Shown: positions 1 to 7,853 of the stretch, piece after piece
Layout: each line of letters starts with the position of its first letter
How positions within the stretch are numbered: the first letter of the stretch is position 1
Assembly (NCBI GenBank): GCA_050300015.1
Contig: JBNKWZ010000001.1
Coordinates: 41,716 to 105,715, forward strand
Direction: 5' to 3'
Length of the DNA stretch: 64,000 nucleotides
Source of the DNA: CAYZQH01 sp050300015
GTDB taxonomy: Bacteria > Pseudomonadota > Gammaproteobacteria > Pseudomonadales > Cellvibrionaceae
The notes under the pieces: model-generated
Told to the model about the DNA's origin: nothing
Databases searched by the model: none
What the model saw: only the letters and a program-made list of their open reading frames with translations
Translations under genes and position numbers: made by a program

Positions 1-1
1 G

Positions 2-364
2 GCCGTCCTGAATATTTCCTCAGGTGCGTACGTTTTGGGAGACTACACCATTGTCAGCCCAAACTATTCAGACGTTAATATAGCACCAGAGATGATGCAG
101 GGGGTTATGACCGCAAAAGTCATATACTCCTATGATAACAAGCATTTCTTTTTGAGAGGTGGAGGGCTTCGTACAAATGGATATGAGCAGTATTTCGATT
201 TGGCAGAACGTCTGGTGGCTGAGGAGTTTTTTAGAGGAGAGGGCTACTCGTCAGGAGATGCCTATTTTGTTGAGAAAAGTAAGAGGCAAGGTAACTGCTC
301 TACGCCAGCTGCAATAATTCAGCCGTCTGTAAATGCGCATATTACATATATGGTGAACGGTTAG
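2..364 (+). CDS. Unknown protein, C-terminal part (gene runs off the left edge)
   Basis: The reading frame is open from base 2 and ends at TAG 362-364, so only the last 120 codons are present. A TTG occurs in frame at 35, but the open frame upstream and the lack of a ribosome site make an internal position more likely. The visible protein has no membrane segment and is rich in Gly, Tyr and Ser, with two Cys-free stretches and a C-terminal region that looks beta-rich. I do not recognise the family. Its stop codon overlaps the stop of the convergent gene on the other strand by two bases. Base composition is AT-richer than the housekeeping genes to the right, as expected of accessory DNA. Confidence 0.6.
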   Translation, partial: AVLNISSGAYVLGDYTIVSPNYSDVNIAPEMMQGVMTAKVIYSYDNKHFFLRGGGLRTNGYEQYFDLAERLVAEEFFRGEGYSSGDAYFVEKSKRQGNCSTPAAIIQPSVNAHITYMVNG

Positions 365-924
365 TATTGCCTGGCATAGTGTAGGGAATGGCGTTCAAAT
401 AATTGTTCGCAAATCTTATTGCTCAATTCTGATTTTTTCTGTGTTTGAGCGATTAGTTGTGCGAGAAATGCCCTTGGTTTTCGTTCGTGTTTCTTCTCTT
501 CCATAAGACTCAACATTTCATTTTTCCAGAGGGTAAGCAATGCCAGGTGCTTGTTAAAATCTGGATTCTGTTTTGCTCCCCTTTCATAAGAAAAGTAAAT
601 TCCGCGAGTTGACCGTTGTGCGACCATGATGCCCCAATAAGCGGGTGCAATTTGAATGGTTTTTTTTAGGTGGTTTGGTGTGGTTACAATTGTGATCTTT
701 CTAAATGCACTGTTGTAATAAAGCCCTTGAGTTACGACGCGTTCTATTTTGTCGTTTTCTCCCTTAATCTCGTAACAATGAGCTTCGCTATAAAGTGCGA
801 CTACGTCAGCAATTGCATTGCCGTTGTGCACTCGCAACTCTTCGATAATTGCTCGGGGCTTGCAAGCTTGATTATTGAGCTTTTCTAAAAGTGCGAACCT
901 GATTTCTTTGTCATTCAGCTGCAT
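361..924 (-). CDS. sce7726 family protein, nuclease-fold-like
   Basis: 187 residues starting at ATG 924. The layout matches the sce7726 family: a short helical N-terminus (IRFALLEKL), an acidic residue near E29/E30, then D40 in IADVVAL and E52-I-K54 in CYEIKGE, followed by a helix and a strand TIVTTP and a PAYWGIM strand. The D...ExK arrangement is that of the PD-(D/E)XK nuclease fold; that it cuts nucleic acid is inference. Family members are scattered, often in accessory or mobile regions, and have no settled function. The gene stands alone. A LexA-type box and a plausible promoter lie about 70-120 bp upstream, so DNA damage control is likely. It is convergent with the truncated gene at the window edge. 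Confidence 0.72.
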   Translation of the reverse strand: MQLNDKEIRFALLEKLNNQACKPRAIIEELRVHNGNAIADVVALYSEAHCYEIKGENDKIERVVTQGLYYNSAFRKITIVTTPNHLKKTIQIAPAYWGIMVAQRSTRGIYFSYERGAKQNPDFNKHLALLTLWKNEMLSLMEEKKHERKPRAFLAQLIAQTQKKSELSNKICEQLFERHSLHYARQY

Positions 925-994
925 GGTTTGCTCATTATTTGCTCAGTTGGAGCCGAGTCAATCAGATAGTTAGCCGAGAGGTCGTTTGCAACAA

Positions 995-1022
995 ATTGTA
1001 GCAGCATTTAAGAATTAAACAA
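995..1022 (-). promoter_or_regulatory. Putative sigma70 promoter for the sce7726-family gene
   Basis: On the minus strand TTGTTT (1017-1022) and TACAAT (995-1000) are spaced by 16 bases, giving a leader of about 65 nt before ATG 924. The LexA-type box sits just upstream of the -35 element. Assignment rests on the sequence match only. Confidence 0.45.
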
Positions 1023-1027
1023 CAATT

Positions 1028-1047
1028 TACTGTCTGTATATACAGTG
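1028..1047. promoter_or_regulatory. LexA-type SOS box
   Basis: CTGT at 1030-1033 and ACAG at 1042-1045 are separated by exactly eight bases, with TA before and TG after, close to the gammaproteobacterial LexA consensus TACTG-TATATATA-CAGTA. It lies a few bases upstream of the -35 of the putative leftward promoter of the sce7726-family gene. No other gene start is near enough to be an alternative target on the plus strand. Confidence 0.6.
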
Positions 1048-1304
1048 CGTGGTATTTTAGGTATTGGATTTTGTTGCGTTAGAATCAAAGTTGGAAATCG
1101 CTCATTATGAGCGAGCTTTGAAGGTTCCTTCAATCCGCATAATACCACTAAACCTGGTCATCGTGTTTGCATTGAATAGCATAGTGCCGAATGGGGTTTC
1201 AAACTGCCCGGAATATGAAACATCATAGATTCACCCGAAGCATATCGTTCTGAAGTAGTCGTTAGAAAAAGTCAACGTGTGGCAGGAGTGCGACATAGGC
1301 TGGA
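1048..1304. other. Non-coding stretch between the LexA box and tRNA-Phe terminator
   Basis: No credible gene was found. An inverted repeat (CGCTCATTATGAGCG, near 1099-1113) is present, which could be a protein site or small hairpin. The stretch is AT-rich like the genes on its left and may belong to an element that ends at the tRNA-Phe 3' end. Confidence 0.4.
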
Positions 1305-1308
1305 TAAT

Positions 1309-1336
1309 AAAAAGGCCTGTATCTCTACAGGCCTTT
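1309..1336 (-). terminator. Rho-independent terminator of tRNA-Phe
   Basis: An 11-bp perfect stem (1311-1321 with 1326-1336) closes a TCTC/GAGA loop and is followed on the minus strand by a run of T. It lies just past the 3' end of tRNA-Phe. Confidence 0.85.
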
Positions 1337-1343
1337 AAATTCG

Positions 1344-1419
1344 TGGTGCCCGGAGGCGGAATCGAACCACCGACACGGGGATTTTCAATCCCCTGCTCTA
1401 CCGACTGAGCTATCCGGGC
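1344..1419 (-). tRNA. tRNA-Phe (anticodon GAA)
   Basis: A 76-base cloverleaf with acceptor stem GCCCGGA/TCCGGGC, D-arm TAGCTCAG, anticodon stem GGGGA/TCCCC around loop TTGAAAA, T-arm GGTTCGATTCC and an encoded CCA (1344-1346). The anticodon GAA reads Phe codons. Its own promoter lies upstream and a terminator immediately downstream, so it is a single-gene unit. The 3' end faces the accessory region at the left edge of the window, the usual side for integrated elements. Confidence 0.97.
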
Positions 1420-1454
1420 GTACTCTTTTGTGGGGGCTGGCCCCGAAGAGGCGC

Positions 1455-1485
1455 GTATTAAACCGGTTTGGTGGCTTTGAGTCAA
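1455..1485 (-). promoter_or_regulatory. Promoter of tRNA-Phe
   Basis: On the minus strand TTGACT (1480-1485) is followed after 19 bases by TAATAC (1455-1460), or after 18 by TTAATA, then a GC-rich discriminator GCGCC. A GC-rich discriminator is typical of stringently controlled stable-RNA promoters. It lies between yggX and the tRNA. Confidence 0.6.
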
Positions 1486-1500
1486 GCGGTCGGGGGAGAT

Positions 1501-1773
1501 TTATTGCTCCGGGGGAACATAGCCTTCGGCGTTGTCTACTTCTTCACCACTGAAGAATTTATCACGTTGCTCGTTGAGGTAGGCGCGGGCTTCTTTGTCC
1601 ATTAGGCTTAGGTGCTTTTCGTTGATGAGTAAGGTTTGATGCGCGACCCAGTCGCCCCAGGCTTGAGCGGAGATGTGGTTGAAGATGTCCTCCCCCTTGG
1701 GACCAGGGAAGGGGGGTGTTTCGAGGCCGGGGAGGTCTTTTTGATATTTGCGGCAATGTACAGTTCGGGTCAT
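1501..1773 (-). CDS. yggX: Fe(2+)-trafficking protein YggX
   Basis: 90 residues, the usual length for this family. The N-terminus MTRTVHCRKYQ carries the conserved Cys7, followed by the family pattern GLxxPPFPGxxG and a helical domain with the AWGDWVxHQTLLINE block. YggX is a small cytosolic protein linked to iron handling and protection of Fe-S enzymes from oxidation. It overlaps the end of mutY by four bases (ATGA-type junction), so the two are translated together; MutY itself is an Fe-S enzyme, and asmA-mutY-yggX is a common gene order in pseudomonads. Confidence 0.97.
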   Translation of the reverse strand: MTRTVHCRKYQKDLPGLETPPFPGPKGEDIFNHISAQAWGDWVAHQTLLINEKHLSLMDKEARAYLNEQRDKFFSGEEVDNAEGYVPPEQ

Positions 1774-2831
1774 AGGGCGATCGCTGTTTGTCTGGGCGGT
1801 TGTTCGGTTAGGGTGGTGATGAGTTTTTTCACGGGGGCAGCCAAGCCCACTTCAGGGGGAGCGCAAAGGTTATACCACAGTGTGTCGCGCAGGCTTGGAA
1901 CGGCGCGCGCGCGCGGTAGGCGTAAGTGAACGGGTGTGATGTCCAAGTGATAGTGGGTGAAAGTGTGGCGCCAGCTGGGCCAGGGTTCTGCGTCTTGGGT
2001 GTTCAAGCCTGCATCTTGTAAAAAGGCCTTCAGGGCTTGCAGGCTATCAAATTCGGGTAGTCCCCAAAGCCCACCCCAAATACCTTTTGCTGGGCGCAGC
2101 TCTAGCAGCAGGCCTTTGGGGGCCTCGAGCATAAGCATCCAGGTGGCTTTTACCGGTTTGACTTTACTGGGTTTTTTGCCGGGGTATTGGCTTTGCGAGC
2201 TAGCCGCCAATGCCTGGCAGTCGTGCGCTACAGGGCAGGACCCGCATTGGGGGCGGCTGCGGGTGCAAAGGGTTGCTCCCAAATCCATAATCGCTTGGGT
2301 GTAGTCTCGAGCGCGTTTTTTGGGCATGCGGGCTTCGGCCTCGGCCCAGAGCCGTTCGGCTACTTGCGGCTTGCCGGGCCAACCGCCAATGGCGCCGTGG
2401 CGAGCCAGTACGCGCTTTACGTTGCCGTCGAGTATGGCATTGGGTTGGTTGTAGGCGATGCTGGTAATGGCTGCCGCGGTGGAGCGGCCCACACCGGGTA
2501 GGGTTTGCACGGTGACCATATCGGTTGGAAACTCACCGCGAAACTCGGTGGCAACCAGGGTTGCGGCGCGGTGAAGGTTGCGCGCACGGGCGTAGTAACC
2601 AAGGCCCGTCCACAGGTGCAGTACATCGTCGAGTGGCGCTTTGGCCAGGTGGTTGACCGTGGGGAAGCGCTTTATAAAACGCTCGAAGTAGGGAATAACG
2701 GTTTCGACCTGCGTCTGTTGCAGCATAATCTCCGACACCCAAACCCGGTAAGGGGTAATGGGGTTTTGCCAGGGCAGGTGTTTGCGCCCGTGTTGGTCGT
2801 ACCAGCGCAGTAAACGGGTTGAAAAATGCAT
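1770..2831 (-). CDS. mutY: A/G-specific adenine DNA glycosylase MutY
   Basis: Removes adenine mispaired with 8-oxoguanine. From ATG 2831 the protein has 353 residues. Seen: catalytic Glu43 in LQQTQVETV, the helix-hairpin-helix LPGVGRSTAAA with catalytic Asp135 in AILDGNVKR, and the four-Cys [4Fe-4S] loop C189-x6-C196-x2-C199-x5-C205. A C-terminal NUDIX-like domain (about 225-345) recognises 8-oxoG. A TTG twelve bases earlier (2843) would overlap asmA; ATG 2831, one base after the asmA stop, gives the family's usual N-terminus (FSTRLLRWYDQHGRKxLPWQ). It is cotranscribed with asmA upstream and yggX downstream. Confidence 0.97.
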   Translation of the reverse strand: MHFSTRLLRWYDQHGRKHLPWQNPITPYRVWVSEIMLQQTQVETVIPYFERFIKRFPTVNHLAKAPLDDVLHLWTGLGYYARARNLHRAATLVATEFRGEFPTDMVTVQTLPGVGRSTAAAITSIAYNQPNAILDGNVKRVLARHGAIGGWPGKPQVAERLWAEAEARMPKKRARDYTQAIMDLGATLCTRSRPQCGSCPVAHDCQALAASSQSQYPGKKPSKVKPVKATWMLMLEAPKGLLLELRPAKGIWGGLWGLPEFDSLQALKAFLQDAGLNTQDAEPWPSWRHTFTHYHLDITPVHLRLPRARAVPSLRDTLWYNLCAPPEVGLAAPVKKLITTLTEQPPRQTAIAL

Positions 2832-2832
2832 C

Positions 2833-4863
2833 TTAGCGACCAAACCCCTTGAGCAAATCTTTCACTGCGTCCTTGTGTTCGTCTTTCACGTTTTTGTCCA
2901 GTAGCTCTTGGGCTTTGTCTTTGAGCTTTTGCTCGGCGCGGTCTTTTTCCGCCTCTATTTTTTGCTTGGCCTTTTCCTTTAGCATGTCTTCCATAAGGCG
3001 TGTATCTGGGAGGCAGGTTTTAAGCCCTATGTCGTCGAGTGAGCCCTTGCAACGGATGGGCAGCTGGCGTTTACGCCATTTTTCTGGAATGGTCACGCAG
3101 CCTTCAATGTCGCCGGCAAAATCACCAATGGAGAGCTTAAAGGGGAAGTCGAAGGTACCTTTATCCAAATTCATAGTGCCCTCGGCGTTGCCGCTGAGTT
3201 TGGCGATTTGCGCGCTCAATTGCGCCACATTGAGCTCGGGTCCGCGCAGCTGCAGGTTAAGGGTTAACGGTTCCAGTTGTGTGCGCTTGGGCCACTCAAA
3301 CGCGGGCAACGTTTGTTTTTGTAACAAGGCCACGGCTTGGCAGTACGCCTTCTCTAGGTTAATGGGCACCACTTGCAAGGACTCAGAAGTTACCTTGGCG
3401 TTCACCAGTAAGTTATCCATCATGGCTTGGTCGGTCTGGCCGTGGCTTTGTACTGTGGCGTCGGCGAATACAAAACCTTCCAGTTGATCCACGTCGGCAA
3501 AAGCCTTGAGCAGGGTGCCCACGCTAATGCCGTTGGAATCCAGCGTGAGGTCTAGCTTGGCGTCGTCTGTGCGTGTATCCAACTGGCCGTGGGCAGTCAC
3601 TTCGCCTTCGGCGAGCAGGGTTTTGAATTGTGACAACTGAATTAATCCGTCTTTGGCCTGCACTGTCAGGGTGGGTTGGTCCAGTACCAGGCCTTTTGCA
3701 ATGATGCCTTCTAAGGCGATGTGCGCATCCAGATCTAGGGCGCGTAGCGCTTCAAGGGGTAAGGGGGTGGGTTCGCCGGGTTCGGCTGTGGGTGCCGGGG
3801 TATCACTGGGTGGAGGCAGGTAATCGTCGAGCTGCAAGGTGGTACCCGTCCAGTGGCTTTTAATATGGGGGGTGCTTAAATGCTTAACCGCCACCTGCCC
3901 TTTGAGGGTGGTGTTATCGAGGGTGATTTGAATCTCACTGAGGTCAAAGTTCTCACCGATATATTGGAATTGAGAGCTCAAACCCACTTGAGTCAGTGCC
4001 TTGGGGTTTTGCATAGGGGGCAGGGCAATTTGTAAAGTGTTTAACCAGGGTTTGATTGAGGTCGGTGCCAGTTGTATCGACCCTTTGGCTTGCATCGCCT
4101 CACCCCAACTGAGTTCGGTGTTAAAGGCCAGTTTTGCCTCGGCATCGCCCGCGGATAGATCTAGGGTGCTGTGGGTTAACGTCAGTTGCTTTGCGTCCAG
4201 GTTTAGTGTCACGGAGCTTTGTAGCTTCACTTCAGTGGCAGGCAAATCTAAGGCTTTGGCGGTGAGCTCAAGTACCACTTTAAAGGGTGAACCATTGAGC
4301 GCAAATTCGGTAATGGTTAGGTGGATATCGCGCATTTTGGCACTTTGCCCTGTGCTTTTGTCTTGGTAATCCAGTGTTAGGTTTTGTAGGGCAATGGTGT
4401 TGATCTTGAAGGCCGGCAAGGCCCCGCTGGAGGCTTCGGCGGGGGTATCACTTACGGCGGCACTACTACCGGTAGATTGGGCGAGCGACGACCAGTTGTC
4501 TTGCCCTGCCTCATCCACCCAATAAAAGGCCTTGGCGTCAGTAAGGGTGACGCCTCGCACCTCAATACTTCTTTGCAGTAAGGGTATCAACGCCACGCTG
4601 ACGCTGGCTTGGCCTACTTCCATCAAAGGCTGGTCGTCGGTAGTGCTGGCGGTAAGCGCCCCAAGTGTCACGCCAAGGTTAGGGTAAAGCTGCCAGGCCA
4701 AATCCCCTTTAAATGCCAATGTAATGCCTTGCTTGGCGGCGGCATCTGTAATCACCGGTTTTAACCGGTTGGGGTCTAGGGTGAAAACCAATACCAGCGC
4801 AATAGCTGCAAGTACCAGGGGAAGAGCAATAACCAGTAACACGATGCGTTTGAGCAATGTCAT
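2833..4863 (-). CDS. asmA: AsmA family protein
   Basis: 676 residues with an N-terminal membrane anchor (about residues 5-29) and then a long periplasmic region made of repeated beta-strand segments. The opening block after the anchor (LDPNRLKPVITDAAAKQGITL, abbreviated; W-Q-L-Y-P-N-L-G-V) is the AsmA signature. AsmA-like proteins are inner-membrane anchored and belong to the AsmA/TamB/YhdP group implicated in lipid movement to the outer membrane. The C-terminal 50 residues are highly charged (Lys/Glu/Asp) and probably helical. First gene of the asmA-mutY-yggX unit; a second large relative, yhdP, lies at 54071-58042. Confidence 0.92.
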   Translation of the reverse strand: MTLLKRIVLLVIALPLVLAAIALVLVFTLDPNRLKPVITDAAAKQGITLAFKGDLAWQLYPNLGVTLGALTASTTDDQPLMEVGQASVSVALIPLLQRSIEVRGVTLTDAKAFYWVDEAGQDNWSSLAQSTGSSAAVSDTPAEASSGALPAFKINTIALQNLTLDYQDKSTGQSAKMRDIHLTITEFALNGSPFKVVLELTAKALDLPATEVKLQSSVTLNLDAKQLTLTHSTLDLSAGDAEAKLAFNTELSWGEAMQAKGSIQLAPTSIKPWLNTLQIALPPMQNPKALTQVGLSSQFQYIGENFDLSEIQITLDNTTLKGQVAVKHLSTPHIKSHWTGTTLQLDDYLPPPSDTPAPTAEPGEPTPLPLEALRALDLDAHIALEGIIAKGLVLDQPTLTVQAKDGLIQLSQFKTLLAEGEVTAHGQLDTRTDDAKLDLTLDSNGISVGTLLKAFADVDQLEGFVFADATVQSHGQTDQAMMDNLLVNAKVTSESLQVVPINLEKAYCQAVALLQKQTLPAFEWPKRTQLEPLTLNLQLRGPELNVAQLSAQIAKLSGNAEGTMNLDKGTFDFPFKLSIGDFAGDIEGCVTIPEKWRKRQLPIRCKGSLDDIGLKTCLPDTRLMEDMLKEKAKQKIEAEKDRAEQKLKDKAQELLDKNVKDEHKDAVKDLLKGFGR

Positions 4864-5057
4864 AAAGTATCCGTCTGCGCGTGGGGTGTCCAGGAAGCGC
4901 CCATGGTACCGTGAATTGCGCGGCTCGCAAGTGTGAACTCTAAGGCGCCGACTCTAGACCACGAGAACGCGACTTTTACTCCACGCAAGTACTAAAGCTT
5001 AAAGGCAAATGTCTTGGCATCTGATAGAATGCGGCCGTTTTTTATTGAGATACGCAT

Positions 5058-6152
5058 ATGCTTGAGAAGACCCCACTCGCGGCTACCCACGAGGCCTTTG
5101 GCGGCAAAATGGTGGATTTTGGAGGCTGGTGGATGCCAGTAAACTATGGCTCCCAGTTGGATGAGCACCGCGCCGTACGTCAAAAGGTCGGTATGTTTGA
5201 TGTATCACACATGACCATTGTGGATGTGACAGGTGCGCGGGCAAAAGATTTTTTGAGTTACCTGTTGGCCAATGATGTGTCCAAGTTAACCGTCGAGGGT
5301 AAAGCCCTTTATACCGGCATGTTAAACGCCGAGGGTGGAGTGATAGACGATCTTATCGTGTACCTCACTGCGTTTGGCTATCGCTTAGTGGTGAATTGCG
5401 CCACCCGAGAGAAGGATCTGGCGTGGTTGAACCAAAATGCCCATGCGTTTGAGGTGACCATTCGTGAGCGCGACGATTTGGCCATGATTGCGGTGCAAGG
5501 CCCCGAGGCCGATGCAGCACTCAAGGACGTTTTAGACTCTGCCAATGCCCAGGCCGCCTGTGCGTTAAAGCCTTTTTTTGGTGTGCCTTTAAGTGGCGAG
5601 CTCGAGGGCTGGTTTGCCGCCAAAACGGGGTATACCGGTGAGGCTGGATTTGAGATTATGCTGCCCAATGACGCTGTCGTTGGCTTTTGGCGGGCCTTGG
5701 CAGACCATGGTGTTGCCCCTTGCGGTTTGGGTGCACGTGATACTCTGCGGCTTGAGGCCGGAATGAACCTTTACGGTCATGAGATGGACGAGAGCATCTC
5801 ACCACTGGCGGCGAATATGGCCTGGACGGTGGCCCTGGGCGAGCGGAATTTTATTGGCAAAGAAGCCTTGGAGGCGGAACTCGAGCGCGGTGTTGCGCAA
5901 AAGCTGGTAGGTTTGGTGCTGCGCGACAAGGGCGTATTGCGTGAAGGTTACCCAATACTGGTGAATGGTGAGACTGTAGGTGTTGTCACCAGTGGTACCT
6001 TCTCTCCTACCTTGAGCGTCTCCATCGCATTGGCGCGGGTCGATGCATCCCTGCAGGAGGCGGACTCAGCTCAAGTGCAAATTAGAAACCGCACTTTGCC
6101 AGTAACAGTAACTAAGCCTGTATTTGTGCGCCATGGCAAAGCCTTGGTGTAA
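5058..6152 (+). CDS. gcvT: Aminomethyltransferase GcvT (glycine cleavage T protein)
   Basis: 364 residues, full length. T protein transfers the methylene group from the aminomethyl-lipoyl arm of H protein to tetrahydrofolate and releases ammonia. Seen: the N-terminal block LxxxHxxFGGKMVDFGGWWMP, the YLLANDV segment carrying the conserved active-site Asp, KTGYTGEAGFEI, and LGARDTLRLEAGMNLYGHEMD. The gene is followed 36 bases later by gcvH; gcvP is not in the window, so the P and L components are encoded elsewhere. No glycine riboswitch fold could be recognised in the 190 bases upstream. Confidence 0.96.
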   Translation: MLEKTPLAATHEAFGGKMVDFGGWWMPVNYGSQLDEHRAVRQKVGMFDVSHMTIVDVTGARAKDFLSYLLANDVSKLTVEGKALYTGMLNAEGGVIDDLIVYLTAFGYRLVVNCATREKDLAWLNQNAHAFEVTIRERDDLAMIAVQGPEADAALKDVLDSANAQAACALKPFFGVPLSGELEGWFAAKTGYTGEAGFEIMLPNDAVVGFWRALADHGVAPCGLGARDTLRLEAGMNLYGHEMDESISPLAANMAWTVALGERNFIGKEALEAELERGVAQKLVGLVLRDKGVLREGYPILVNGETVGVVTSGTFSPTLSVSIALARVDASLQEADSAQVQIRNRTLPVTVTKPVFVRHGKALV

Positions 6153-6188
6153 ACCAGAGATTCGTTGTATTTTTGAAGAGGTAAGATG

Positions 6189-6575
6189 ATGAGTGAAACA
6201 AGAGCCGAGCTAAAATATTTGGCCAGCCACGAGTGGGCGCGGTTAGAAGACGATGGCACTGTAACTGTGGGCATTACCGACCATGCACAAGAGGCCTTAG
6301 GCGACGTGGTGTATGTGGAGTTGCCCGAAGTGGGCAGTGAGGTTACGGCTAATACTGAAGCCGGAGTAGTGGAGTCGGTAAAGGCGGCAAGCGATATCTA
6401 CTCACCGGTCAGTGGTGAGGTCATCGCCATCAACGAAGCCTTAGAGGATGCCCCCGAAACCGTCAATGGCTCGCCCTATGACGACGGTTGGTTTTTTAAG
6501 GTTCAGCCCAGTGAAGTGGCAGAGCTCGACAGCGCCATGGACGCCGAAGCCTATGCGGCGAGCGTTGCGGAATAA
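6189..6575 (+). CDS. gcvH: Glycine cleavage system H protein
   Basis: 128 residues from the second of two adjacent ATGs; GAAGAGG at 6175-6181 is spaced 7 bases from ATG 6189 but only 4 from 6186, and MSETRAELKYLASHEW aligns with the usual H-protein start. The lipoyl-domain motif is ESVKAASD, with the lipoylated Lys at residue 65. GFFF-type C-terminal block (DDGWFFKV) is present. H protein shuttles the aminomethyl group between P, T and L proteins. Pairs with gcvT. Confidence 0.96.
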   Translation: MSETRAELKYLASHEWARLEDDGTVTVGITDHAQEALGDVVYVELPEVGSEVTANTEAGVVESVKAASDIYSPVSGEVIAINEALEDAPETVNGSPYDDGWFFKVQPSEVAELDSAMDAEAYAASVAE

Positions 6576-6609
6576 GTAAGGGGCGGTTGGGCTAAAGCGT
6601 TTTGTGTGT

Positions 6610-6735
6610 GTGCGGTTAGAGGCTTAGTGATAGCGATTGCGGGCTTGGTTGTACCGGCTAGAGACTTAATTATACTGGTTAAAGACTTAGTTATACCGGT
6701 TAAAGACGTTGTCATAGCGGATACAAGCTTAGCGA
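6610..6735. repeat. Six-copy 21-bp tandem repeat at the 3' end of the HDOD gene
   Basis: Six units of exactly 21 bases start at 6610, 6631, 6652, 6673, 6694 and 6715. The three central units agree best (TACCGGTTAAAGACTTAGTTA-like; variants at a few positions), the outer ones are more diverged. The last unit contains the stop codon of the HDOD gene (6729-6731), and the TTA that makes this stop recurs at the same place in several other units. The array fills almost the whole gap between gcvH and the HDOD gene. It appears to have grown by duplication of the end of the HDOD gene. Confidence 0.85.
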
Positions 6736-7604
6736 TAAAAGTCGGTATTGCCGAGGCCTAATTCGTGCACATGTGCAACGAGATTGTCGTATTCATAAGC
6801 CGTGAGGCCCACATAAATCATCAGCGTATTGGCGATGCGGTTCCATTCGTAATCTTCCTCTTGGCCGCCCAAAACCTTGTACGTCCCCCCAATATGCTCT
6901 GCTATTTTTAGAATGGCCAGTAAGGTTTTCTTTTTGGGGTCGGCGGTTTCACTGGCAAAGGTTTTCTCTACCTGATGATGTTCGTGTATGGCCTCGCACA
7001 GGTAGCGTGGTAGATTCCAGCTTTTGCCCACGTAATAGCCCACCACTGCATGATTGGTGTTGGTCAACTGATTCTCTGTGGCGGTAATAATCTCATCTTC
7101 GCGCGCGTAAGCCTCTTGTAGAATGACGGTGTAATTGCTAAGGCGAGAGGTCATCAAGGCCACGCCGCAGTCGTGAAATAAGCCAAGGGTGTAAGCCTCG
7201 TCTGGATTGGGGAACCCAATTTGTTTGGATACGACTGCGGCGATCATGGCCACATCCATGGCGCAGTCCCAGAATGAGCCAAGCGAAATAATATCCTCGT
7301 CGGAAAGCGCGCCTTTGATGGAAAAGGCATTTACCAAGTTGACCACGCTGTTGATGCCCAAGATGTTTACCGCTTGATGGATGGACGTGATTTTATTGGT
7401 GAGTTTAAAAAACGGGGAGTTCACGGTTTTTAAAATGTAACCCGACAGCCCCACATCTTGGCTGATCAGGCGGGCAATACTGTCCACCGAGCAGTCTGGT
7501 GACAATTGCTCCATTTGCAGGTCTACCATCACCTGCGGTTGCGGTGGAATGGCGATGCCGTGCAGGATAGATTGAATTTGTTCTTGGGTTAGATCTGCCG
7601 CCAT
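6729..7604 (-). CDS. HDOD domain signalling protein
   Basis: 291 residues. An HDOD domain fills about residues 15-215: the IPPQPQVMVDLQ start, SIARLISQDVGLSGYILKTVNSPFF, HQAVNILGINSVVNLV, FWDCAMDVAMIAAVV, and GLFHDCGVALM where the HD dyad of true phosphohydrolases appears in altered form. HDOD proteins are regulatory rather than enzymatic and often act in motility, surface or cyclic-nucleotide signalling. No second domain is recognisable in the C-terminal 70 residues. The gene is alone on its strand, and a 21-bp repeat array begins at its stop codon. Confidence 0.88.
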   Translation of the reverse strand: MAADLTQEQIQSILHGIAIPPQPQVMVDLQMEQLSPDCSVDSIARLISQDVGLSGYILKTVNSPFFKLTNKITSIHQAVNILGINSVVNLVNAFSIKGALSDEDIISLGSFWDCAMDVAMIAAVVSKQIGFPNPDEAYTLGLFHDCGVALMTSRLSNYTVILQEAYAREDEIITATENQLTNTNHAVVGYYVGKSWNLPRYLCEAIHEHHQVEKTFASETADPKKKTLLAILKIAEHIGGTYKVLGGQEEDYEWNRIANTLMIYVGLTAYEYDNLVAHVHELGLGNTDFYR

Positions 7605-7853
7605 AGTGTGGCCCAGTGTTTAAGCGCGCTTTGTTTGAGTGTAGCCCAGCCATTCCGGGCCACAAGCGAAGGGCGGCGAGCTTACTGTGGTTATAGGCGG
7701 TAAACCCTAATAATAAGCGCGCAGACATTGGGGTGTTGGTTCAATTAAGCCAGTAATCGATTGATTTTAATAGGTTTTAGGGTTCTCCTTGTATGAGCGT
7801 GGCGCCACGAGCCGCGCCGCAGACAATAGCCCCCAACACAATTTTGAGGTGAT

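Noticed and set aside
1034..1045. CTGTATATACAG as a separate 12-bp palindromic operator
   Set aside because: The CTGT at 1030-1033 spaced eight bases from ACAG fits the LexA consensus better, and the shorter palindrome lies inside it.
1231..1485. Open reading frame on the minus strand across tRNA-Phe
   Set aside because: It is entirely explained by the tRNA, its terminator and promoter; the peptide has no family features.
4864..5057. Glycine riboswitch upstream of gcvT
   Set aside because: The leader is short and lacks the conserved aptamer core and paired glycine-binding arrangement.
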